A DNA stretch of 64,000 nt from Gnetum montanum (lineage: Eukaryota; Streptophyta; Gnetopsida; Gnetales; Gnetaceae): positions 686,072-750,071 of the forward strand of contig MNCI01008279.1 of NCBI GenBank assembly GCA_015680685.1, written 5' to 3'. The position numbers and the translations under genes were made by a program. This document shows positions 34,560 through 44,206 of this stretch, one piece after another; position 1 is the stretch's first letter, and the number at the start of each line of letters is the position of its first letter. The notes under the pieces are model-generated. The model was given only the letters and a program-made list of their open reading frames with translations. It made no database searches and was not told where the DNA came from.

Positions 34560-37046
34560 AAAAAAATTTGATATAGAGGGAGATGCAGGAGTAGGGTTAC
34601 TAATCGCAGGTGTATGTGAGGGCTTAGGTGGACTGTTAGGTTGGAAGAAATATCTTTTTTTAGATCAAGTGTCCAAACCACTCAATTGATGAACTGGTTA
34701 TAGATTAACGGCCTTGGTGGTGTTACATTATTACAATTAAGCTAGGAGTTTACCTTGCATAGATGGAGCAGGTTGTAGCTGTGCGAAAGGAGGAAGATGT
34801 GTAAGAATAGGAGAAGGATAACAATAAAAGGTGATATTCCTCTTTGCATGTGGAGAATGAGTTCAATAATAATCAGAAGGGTAGTAGTAAGTTTGGAAAG
34901 TAGAAAGGTGAATGGAAGAGTCACATGAAGATAAGGGTTGTTGAACTTAGTGCCCATATGGATTAGATTTCCTATAAGGATATTGCTCCCTTGGCAGTAA
35001 TAGTGCCCATAACTGTGGTTGCTGCCACTGTTGATACTGCTCATATGTTTGCAATGGAGTTTCACTTGGATAATAGTGTTGTTGCTGGTAGAACTACCTA
35101 GAATTTCCTTGAGGATAAGGCAATCTTCTAGGTGTTTGCCTTTGTGCTAGTCATGGATTCAAAGCATACATCCCAAACTCCTATAAGTGCAACACAATGG
35201 GGCAACATTCTTTAGGATGTTCATAATGACAAATGTCACACCCACCATCACCATCTAATTTGCTTCCCACAACTTCTCCTACTACAACAATCTTTCCCTT
35301 ACCTCTTTGATTGGCACATTTAGCTTCCATGTGCCTCCTACAATCATAATCACTACCTTGTTCCTTGGACTCCTCAATAATTTTTAGGATAGCTTGAAAT
35401 CTACTATCCATGGAGTTCCATAATTGATCAACCCTGGCCAATATTTTAGATTGAAATTTTTGAAGTAGTAAGGTTTTTTGATTCACCACCTCATCAAGTG
35501 ATGATTCTTCCCCACTATCACAAAATCGAACCTTCCTCTTACGAATGGAAGGATCGTGGTTATACTCTTCTACACTTTCTTGTTTCCTTAATTCTCCTTT
35601 CTCTTCTGCTACCTAATCAATCAATCTTTGGATCTAACAAGTGCTTAATTCTGATAGTCACCCTTGGGCATAGAAGCCAAGGGTTCTTCTTATTTCAAAT
35701 CAAAGCCCATCTACAATGTGGCAAAGGTGGTCCAATTGAGAATAACCATGGCTAGGACATTTATGCAATAAGGAATAGTATCGACCTATGGCAGCATCTA
35801 AGGGTTCATGTGTCCCTTGTTTCCATCCTTGGATTTTCCTTCTCAAGTTGGACACTCAAGAGTATGTTTGATATTTTTTATTGAACAATTCAAGAATGGT
35901 ACTCCATCATCTGATAGATTCTAATTCTAAGGACTGGTACCAGTCCTCTGCTTCTTTAATGAGTGTCCTAGGTAACAAATTAAGCTTCTACCACTCATTT
36001 TCTATGTTCTAAAAGGTGCATGCATCTTCAAAAGCCTAAAGATGGTTCTATAGATTTGAGTTATATCCCCCTTCAAGCTGAGGGATATTGTTCATGTCTA
36101 GCCTCTTAATCCGACTATCCTTTACATGCCTTGTGGTAATTTGTACTACCTTTATAATGTTTAACATACTATAGGTAGCAAGCAAAGGCTCATTGAGGCC
36201 ATGATTCTAGTATCTATGATGCCCTTTACTCCCCCTTTGTTCATGGTAGTGGATCTCTCTTGATCACTGATGCCCTTGGTCTTAACTTACCCGATGATCC
36301 CTTCAATTATTTTGGTCCTATAGGTCACCTCCATCATAGTTGTGCCCCCTATGATTATGATCAAAGCCAAAAGAAGATGATGATGATGATGAAGAGGAAG
36401 AGGAAGGAGGACTAGCATCATCACAGTGCCTACTACCCCCTCTTTGGTGATCACAGCCACAATCATGATCATATTTCTTATCCACATCCCTACCCTGACT
36501 CTCCTCCTTAGACCCTCCTTTGTCATTGGATCCATTCTTGCTAAAACTAGGATTGTGGATCGTGGATTTCAAGTTCTAATTTTGACCTCCTTCATTGAAA
36601 TCAAATAGAGAAATTTCATTGAATGGAAAACCTCAAAAGAAGGATTCTTCACCATCATTTTGGTATAGTAGGAATGGAAAATCAATGAACCACCTTCCCT
36701 TCATAGATTCATAGCATTGTTCTAGTTGTCAATCCCCGAGATGTTATGCCTTCATGGGATGATAATCCCTAGTGTTGCTATCTTGTATAACATACTCAGC
36801 ATGAAGTCCTTGGAGGCCCAAACACACAAGAGTTTGTTGGATCATCACAGGAATGAATCGATCGGGTGGTAACACGATGTTGCCCTCTATGTCATGCCAT
36901 TGCAACTATTCATCCTAGTGTAGGATGAAGGTGAAATTAAGTACATGCTCATCAGGATGAGCATATACCACTCTGTATTGTTGGGGTACTTGCTGATGTA
37001 CTCCATTAGACTTGGACAGAGAACCACTCTTATAAGAAGAAAACAT
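34560..37046 (-). pseudogene. gag: Gag of the Athila-like element
   Basis: Minus-strand ATG at 37,046; early residues include YAHPDEHVLNFTFILH, matching the HPDEYVPDFTFVFHQ start of the intact gag at 44,207. A Ser-rich tract encoded by repeated GAT/GAA triplets lies at 36,370-36,410. Near 35,489-35,181 are KILARVDQLWNSMDSRFQAI and the knuckle CDICHYEHPKECC (CX2CX3HX4C). Multiple stops. Confidence 0.8.
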
Positions 37047-37187
37047 TTTATGTTAAAGAATTAAAACATAGTGTGCTTTCTAAAAATTGTTGTAGTTATT
37101 TTAAAGTATGATATGACTCTAGGATTCATTCCAATGAGTTTGAATGATTTTCACTAAATCCTAGATAGCACATGTAACAACTAAAAG

Positions 37188-37207
37188 GTCCCCAGCAATG
37201 GCACCAA
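37188..37207 (-). other. Primer-binding site of the Athila-like element
   Basis: The minus strand reads TTGGTGCCATTGCTGGGGAC directly inside the 5' LTR, a tRNA-Asp-type site with a few mismatches. It sets the orientation of the element. Confidence 0.8.
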
Positions 37208-38058
37208 TGATGAGCAGCGAGGTACCCCTATGCCCAACCATACGAATTACAAACATTCACACGCAATCCAGTTGAACTTTGTAGACCTTAAGTTCCTAAG
37301 TACACTAGTTCAAGGAAGTGAAATCTAATCAGGATGATCATTGTCTTCTCAGTTTCACTTGTAAGGTACAATTGTATGGTTAAGTGCAACTGAGATATAT
37401 GATTTTTATCATTTTATATTTTATAAGTTTAATTACCTACAATAAGAATAAAAGGTAAAGGAATTTAATATCTAATTAATCTACTACCTAGCTAGCTTAA
37501 CACAAGTACTTGTTCCCACTCTCCAAACACATGCTAAATGCATATAGCACTACTAGATTACCAAAAGTTAAGCATTTCTAGGTTACCAAGCACTACACAT
37601 ATGCTCAAAGTAGTTGTGCTTGTGTTCATTAACAATTAGAAATTAATTGCTTAATTAAAGTGCATTAAGGTAAAGTGCATGAATATTAAATGCATTAAAG
37701 AAAAAATTAATCTATTCTTAGTGTTGTAAGGATTATCAAAAGGGCTTGTCTTTATTTCTATCACACTATTGTGCTCAAGTACATCAGTTCTCAAATAAAG
37801 ATTTGTACACACTTAGACTCCTGTTGTAGGCACTCAAAAATGCTCTAACTCTAGAATGGCTAAATTGCAAGAACTTCATTACTCTATGCAAAAACTAATG
37901 TGGAAACCATGTGCCCAAGCATTATATTTATAGGCTGACATATACCCCACGATATCAAATATTCAACATTGCATCTTGGGGTCTAGTATTAGGTATCCAA
38001 TATCGAGGCTCCGATATCGCGTATATGATATTGGAGCACATCTAAACACAATTCATCA
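37208..38058 (-). repeat. 5' LTR of the Athila-like element (851 bp)
   Basis: Plus-strand ends TGATGAGCAGCG and AATTCATCA. TATA box on the minus strand at about 37,925-37,936, poly(A) signal at 37,751-37,756, hairpin words at 37,545-37,600, GATATC words at 37,950-38,035. 33 bp longer than its partner, mainly from a small duplication of GTGCATTAAGGTAAA near 37,665. Confidence 0.9.
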
Positions 38059-38063
38059 CATGG
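38059..38063. repeat. Target site duplication CATGG, right
   Basis: Matches 19,338-19,342; confirms that the element and its nested guest form one insertion. Confidence 0.85.
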
Positions 38064-38069
38064 CACCCC

Positions 38070-38314
38070 TTCATTTGAAGGTTAAGTACATTAAGCATAT
38101 AAAGTCTATTTTTGCAAGTTTTGGTTTTCATAGGTGTTCTTTAGTTGAAATGAGCCTTCATAATTATGAAAAGAAATTTGTATTACTAGTAAAAGAAAAA
38201 AAATTTATTTATCCAATTACATATTATAATCTTCCTAGCTCTTGCAAATTTTTCCATCATGAAGAACATTTTTTTAATGCTTGTTCTTTGTTGCTCAAGA
38301 AAAAAATATTCTAA
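38070..38314 (+). pseudogene. Fragment resembling a zf-CCHC_4 / DUF4283 protein
   Basis: The frame contains FIYPITYYNLPSSCKFFHHE then HFFNACSLL. The 'Y-x-N-L-P-x-x-C ... H-x-x-x-x-C' order resembles the C-terminal zinc knuckle of DUF4283 proteins, often found in ORF1 of plant LINEs. The Cys set is incomplete and no other domain is present. Low confidence. Confidence 0.3.
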
Positions 38315-39179
38315 AAGAAAAAAGAAAAAATGCATTGAATTTGAAGATAGAAAAAAATAATATGAAGTTGAAGATATGAAAAATTAAGTTAATGTCAATG
38401 ATAAGAATGATTAAATTATACTAATGAATCTAGACAAGATAGAAGTTCCTATGTATATTTTTACTAGTACTAAAGAGAGTATTAAGTAGCTAGCACAGAT
38501 AACTTGTAAGGTAAGTTTTTCCTTATCTAATAAGAATATTATTAACTCAAAGATTAAACTTAATATTGACAAGATGATTATAGTTGAGGACAAATATTCT
38601 CAACATAAGATCAATAGTAAGGGATGAAGTGAAGATCTTTCACAAGTGGTACCACTTTCCTGCTTTGATACAAATATTAATATTAAGCCACAACTCTCTA
38701 TCTCGAATCCTTTTGTTATTTTGATTTCAAGCAAGAATGTTGAAAAGTAATGTAAATTTTTTAGGACTAATAACTTCCTTCTACTAACAATTAATTTTCT
38801 TCATTATTTTTTCAAAGTATTAATTATAAGGTTGTACTCTTGAGTAGAAAGTCCTAAAATTGGAAAGTTTTCTCTTTGCATATTTTTCTATGATGTCTAC
38901 TTAGTGTTAAAATTGTGATGTAATTAGAATCTTCTTTATTTATTATTAATATTTTTTTGAGCTCCAACACTCCTCCACCACCTTAAGCACATAAGATACC
39001 ATCTAAAAGATAAGCATAATAAAATAAATGTTACAATGACAAAAATAAAATAAAATAATCTAACCTCTAATTAGTGCTAACATGATCCACAAATGTAAAT
39101 ATGCAAGCATAAAAAATATCACTAATTGCTACTAACCTCACATAAACTACTAACTATTAAAATATCAAAGCTAGGCTAA
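38315..39179. other. AT-rich spacer
   Basis: No gene or repeat recognised; homopolymer A/T runs dominate. Confidence 0.5.
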
Positions 39180-40650
39180 GCTCATCTTCATTCTATCCTT
39201 GTCCCAACAAAATGGGATCATCTATATGAGTTCTTTTTCACTATTTGCCTCTATGAAAAGCTAGATCTTTATTTATTTATAGTTTTTTTAAATCATCTTT
39301 GATCATTTTTTCCCATATCTTCTTTAGTCTTCCTTTCAGTAGCTTTCCTGGAATAGTGATGTAGCAATCTTTGTTTATAGGCACATTGTCTGATCTTCTT
39401 TGGACATGTCCAACCTTTATAACTCATCATTCTTGTAGCTTATTTGAAATAGAAGTCACTCCAAGTCTTCCTATAATTTATCTCTTCTAATAACATTATA
39501 GATCTATCAAATCATTCACATTTCTACCACATTGATTTATTATTTATACCACTTTTGTACCACCCAATATTCAGCATCATATAAGATAGTAGGCTTAATT
39601 GTTGCCCTATAAAATTTCCCCTTTAATTTTATTGGTATTCTTTTATCACATAGAATACCACTAGCCTGTCACTATTTTGACCATCCTACCTCAATTCTAT
39701 ATATAATATCTTTATCAATTTCACCATCTGATTAGATAATTAATCCAAGATAGTAAAACTATTTGCAATGAACTAGTTTCTACCTTGAATTGTCACCTCC
39801 ATTTTACCACTATTTATATTGTTATTATAATTGCATTCCATATAGTTTATCTTACTTTTGCTAATTTTTAAGCCTTTTGATTCTAGAGTATGTCTCCACT
39901 TCTTTATTTTAGCAATAATATTTTCTTAAGCCGTATCCACCAACACAATATCATCTACAAATAGCATAAACCAAGGAATTTCATCTTATATTTCCTTTGT
40001 TAATGCATCCATAGTAATGGCAAATAAGTACTGGCTAAGTACACATTCTTGATGTAGACCTATTGTGACTGGAAAATCAAATGTTATTCCACAAGTTATT
40101 CTAATTTTAGTGCTAGCTCCTTTGTACATGTCTTCAATTCCTTTAATATATTTATTAGGGATGTTTTTCCAACACAAGTCCCACCAAATAATATCTCTAG
40201 GTACTCTATCATATGACTTTTTCAAATCAATGAACATCATATGTAGATTTTTTCTATATTTTCTAAATTTCTCCATTAGTTATCACATTAAAAAAATATC
40301 CTCTTTACTAATTATTCTTTGCAAAAATCCAAATTGATTTGTTGATACTATTGATTCAAGTTTGAGACACTACTCTATGACTCTCTCCTAATGCTTCATA
40401 GTATGGCTTATTAGCTTGATTCCTCTATAGTTTGCATAATTTTGTACATCTCCTTTACTTTTTGTAAATTGCAACAACAAAGCTTTTTTCCCAACTACTG
40501 GGCATTTATCCATCCTTCAAAGTTTTGTTAAATAATTATATTAGCCAAGAAACTCATGTATCTTCCAATTCTTTCTAAGCTTCTATAGGAATGTTATATG
40601 GTCCAACAACTTTTCATTTTTCATCTTTGATAAGGCTATATTCACCTTAG
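39180..40650 (-). mobile_element. LINE (non-LTR retrotransposon) reverse transcriptase fragment
   Basis: The minus-strand frame 40,276-39,986 contains LHMMFIDLKKSYDRVPRDI, IKGIEDMYKGASTKIRI and FPVTIGLHQECVLSQYLFAI, the classic RVT_1 domain of plant LINEs, followed at about 39,965-39,940 by FVDDIVL. The distal part (39,690-39,200) keeps GILCDKRIPIKLKGKFYRA and TILYDAEYWVV, but is riddled with stops. Only the RT and C-terminal part remain; endonuclease and ORF1 are missing, as expected for 5' truncation. Confidence 0.85.
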
Positions 40651-41199
40651 AGAAGGAAAGTTCATTAATCAAACCAAAATTTGTTTCTTCTTCTAGAGCT
40701 AGGCTAAGCTAAATAATTAAATATAAAATATGTAATAAAATTATGCATACTATCTACTATATTAAAGTAGCTAATAACATGGTGTAACACTAACTAATAA
40801 ATATGAAATAATTCAAAAGCCTATAAGTAAATCATATGATAAGCAAACACACACACCAAGTATCTATCAAAGTAATACCCCCAAGTGTTATCCACATCCA
40901 TGATAAATGTCACTCAACCAACTAGATCAATGTATAGGCATAATATATCATAAATCATGAATCAGATAAATGAATAAATAAAAAATCATCATACTATCAC
41001 TAAGAATCCAACCACATAATCTCAATATAGATACATAAGCTCATAACTATACCAATGCATAAACATATAAATCACACTAAAGCATAATCCATCTATCAAA
41101 GGTACACATAAAAAAGAAAAAGCATATTAGACTCAAGATCAAGTTAAGTGATACTAACTTAAGATACATTGAAAATGTGATCTTGCATCCTCTCCTTTC
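40651..41199. other. AT-rich spacer, no gene seen
   Basis: No domain or clear repeat on either strand. Confidence 0.5.
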
Positions 41200-42984
41200 C
41201 CTTCCCTAAGGACTATTCGCCTAAAAGATCTCAGGGTAGGTAGCATGAACATCTACCTTAAGCTTCTATGTTGCATCCTAGAAATCAAGTTGACTCCAAA
41301 GTATGTTTACCATAGATACTAGTCTACTTTGTAGCCTACACTCTCCTCAATATAGGATCCAAAGTGATTATTTAACATAAGAAGCATTATACTGAAATTG
41401 AACCTTTAACTAATCTATCACATCACTATTGTTTAAGATATATTTTTCTAACATCAAGATGTAGAACATGTTATGAATGATAGAAAGTGAAGGTGATAAT
41501 CCCACCTAATATGCCACATTGTTGATCCACTCCAACACCTCAAAATGAACTACAAACCTTGAAGTAAGCTTGTCTTTCCTATTGAAGCACATCAAGCCCT
41601 TCAAAGAAGAGACATGAAGAAACTTTTGATCACCTATGAAAAACTCTATTGGCCTCCTTCTACAATTGGCATAGGAGACTTGATGATCCTATTCTACCTT
41701 TAGTCATTTCCAAATAGCTTTAACCTACTTGGTGATATGCATGATTAGATTAGTGTGAAGTTGTATATAGTCTTTAATTAAATCCCAAAAAGAAGGGTCC
41801 TACATAGTCTACCATATAGAACTTCATATAGTGCCATATGCCAACTTGCTTGGTAATTATTATTGTAGGAAAATTTTGCTAATTTCAATAGGCTATCCTA
41901 GCTAGCTAAGTACTAAAGTGCATATATTCAAAGCATGTCTTTTAGCACCTGGTTCATCCTCTTCACCCGCCCATCCATCTAACTATGATACATAAAATTT
42001 AGGTTTAACTGCATCTTTAAATTACTCTAGAAAGCATGTGAAAACTAAGAGATAAACTTTGCATCTTGATAATAAACGATCTTAAACAAAACATCATGTA
42101 GTCACTCAATCTCTACCAAAAAGAGATAGGCTACATTTTTCGAACTAGTGATAGTCTTCGATCCCAAGAAGTGAGCAAACTTGATTAACAAGTTTGCAAC
42201 TACTAGGATACCATCATTCTTGCTCTATGTATAAGGTAAACTAATAATGAAGTTTATACTAATCACCTATTACTTTCATTGTGGAATGAACTAAGTGTAG
42301 ATATAACCACCAAGCTACTAATGTTCAATCTTGACTTACTAATAGACTAAGCACTTTGTCATGAACTTTTTAACTTGCCTATTTAGACTAGGCCACTAGT
42401 GCATCCTCTTTAAAATTTTATATATCCTTTCACTACCTAGGTCCATTTGAAACTTGCTCAAATGAGCCTTCTCTAATAACTACTATTGCAAAGACTCATG
42501 CACACACACATACAAGCATCCCTTGAATTGAATAATCCATGAGAGTCCACAATCATTATGGTTTCATTGGCCAACTTCAACTCTACACACCAAGGATCCC
42601 TTTGCTACTTCTCCTAAATATAATCTAACACATCTAACAGGATCTCAAGGCTATGTAGTTTCCTAATGAAATGACTCAAGGCATTCCCAACAACATTGCT
42701 TCTACATGAATGGTAATGGATGATGAAGTTGAAGTTAATTAATAACTCCATCCACCTCCATTGATGCAAGTTTAGTTGAGGCTAGTCCATGAGGTACTAT
42801 AAACCTCTATGGTCCATCTAGATTATTAGCTTATCTTTGTAGAAATAGTGACACTAGATCTTAAGCACGAATACCATAGCATCCAACTTAAGATCATGTG
42901 CTAGATGATGAGACTCATGAGGCTTCAACTATCTAGATATATACATCATAATCTTTTCCTCTTACATGAAAGCATGTTCAAATC
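41200..42984 (-). pseudogene. pol: RNase H end and integrase of an old chromovirus-like Ty3/gypsy element
   Basis: Translation of the minus strand at 42,790-42,660 gives LNLHQWRWMELL and NVVGNALSHFI, the end of RNase H. Near 41,985-41,935 MDGRVKRMNQVLKD corresponds to the 'Q-T-D-G-Q-T-E-R-V-N-Q' integrase motif with the catalytic Glu replaced by Lys. The rest is too decayed for domain limits. The piece is the downstream half of the element whose upstream half lies at 51,860-53,720, split by the insertion at 42,985. Confidence 0.7.
42980..42984. repeat. Target site duplication AAATC, left
   Basis: AAATC precedes the first LTR and recurs at 51,855-51,859 after the last LTR end, but not after the middle LTR (50,407 reads CCTTC). 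Confidence 0.85.
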
Positions 42985-44059
42985 TGATGAGACGCGACAT
43001 GCACTGTGCCGCGATATCGCATCCCATGCGATATCGCATACGTGATATCACGTCTTTCCCTGCGATATCGCGTATGCGATATCGTGGTCTGCCGCCATAT
43101 CTATAAATAAGAGGCAGCGCTCCCCTCATTTCCCAATCCTGGCTAGAAGTAGCGAAGCTCTGGCAGATTGATCACTCCAGAGTTAGAATTTTTCCCCATG
43201 TGCCCGTAGTAGGAGTCCTAGAGTGAACGGCTCTTTATTCGAGCAGCTTGTAACCTGAACCCAAGTTGTGTACGGTAATAAAGACGAACTTGATTGGATA
43301 AACCTTGCAGCACGTGGTTTTATTGTTGTTTATTTACTGCTTTCCTAGTGCGCACAAGTACGACTTGATTACGAGCGTCTATGGACGTGTACGGCTAATC
43401 AAGGAATCGGCTGCTTGTCACAACGCGTGAGTACGACTTGACTACGAGCATTGACTGCTTGGTAACCCAGTAGCGTATTCCAGCATTCTGCGCTTGGTAA
43501 TCCCAGTGGTAGTTCAGTGTGTATGGTTAGTCAAGGAATCGGCTGCTCATTGCTAGGCTAGAACGTGTGATAAGTACGACTTAGTTACGAGCACCCACGG
43601 GTGTGTACGGCTAGCTAAGGAATCGGCTGCTTATCACACTTAAGCTAAATAGGTGCCTCAGTACGACCACTTCGAGCACTTGCGTTACGTGTGGTGATCC
43701 CAGTAACGATTAGCGTTTGGTAAGCCACAGTTGCATAGTTCAGGGTGTGTCCGGTAAGTGGGAACGGATGCTGACGCTAGTTAATTTAGACTTAGGACAT
43801 TAGTTAGAGTTAGCTTAGTTTCTCAACCCTTTCCTCTGATAGCATAGAAGATAAACCGAAAAATACCAAAAAAATCACATACCTCAGACTTGCTTAACCA
43901 TACACCGTGACACTTACAAGCAAGCCTGGGAAGACAACGAACGATTAACCCCAAGTGTTTCTTGTGGTGTTAAGGCATTTAGTCTGCGGAGTTCGACCGG
44001 ATCGCGCGTGCACGCTCGTATTCGTATGGTTGAGTGTAGGGGTACCTCGCCACTCATCA
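42985..44059 (+). repeat. First LTR of copy D (1,075 bp)
   Basis: TGATGAGACGCGAC ... CCACTCATCA. Five GATATC palindromes at 43,011-43,083, TATA box CTATAAATAA at 43,101, AATAAA at 43,277-43,282, then three repeated U5 modules that begin AGTACGACTT and end AAGGAATCGGCTGCT (43,353-43,408; 43,430-43,548; 43,573-43,632). The hairpin words sit in the middle module (43,458 and 43,492). Confidence 0.92.
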
Positions 44060-44079
44060 TTGGTGTCGTTGCCGGGGAC
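44060..44079 (+). other. Primer-binding site (tRNA-Asp type), copy D
   Basis: TTGGTGTCGTTGCCGGGGAC follows the LTR directly; two differences from the perfect complement of plant tRNA-Asp. Confidence 0.8.
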
Positions 44080-44206
44080 TAAGTTGTTTTTACGCCAATT
44101 GAACATAAGGGATATCACTCACATCGTTGTGAGCCTAAAACGAACCTTAGGGTTAATCAGTTAATTCAGAACATAAATAACGGTGAAAATTAGCACACCA
44201 TTAGAA

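Larger units (their letters stand above)
19343..38058 (-). mobile_element. Athila-like Ty3/gypsy element, about 10 kb, interrupted by a nested element
   Basis: Two LTRs in minus orientation (37,208-38,058 and 19,343-20,160) enclose a primer site, gag, protease, RT/RNase H and integrase, and are flanked by CATGG on both sides. Subtracting the nested insertion with its duplicated target (8,724 bp) leaves about 9,992 bp. RT carries the FMDD motif in the 'E-V-F-M-D-D-F-S' context and gag the CX2CX3HX4C knuckle, both typical of Athila. All genes have stops or lost catalytic residues, so this copy is dead, but its architecture is that of the likely autonomous partner of the pol-less elements nearby. 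Confidence 0.9.

Noticed and set aside
36287-36535. Met/Ile-rich minus-strand frame at 36,287-36,535
   Set aside because: Shadow of the Ser/His-rich gag linker encoded by GAT/GAA triplets in another frame.
43345-43650. U5 modules of the LTR as a CRISPR or satellite array
   Set aside because: Only three modules, confined to U5 of one LTR family.
44183-44206. GTG at 44,183 as gag start
   Set aside because: The ATG at 44,207 matches the starts of the related gags; a GTG start is unlikely in a plant.
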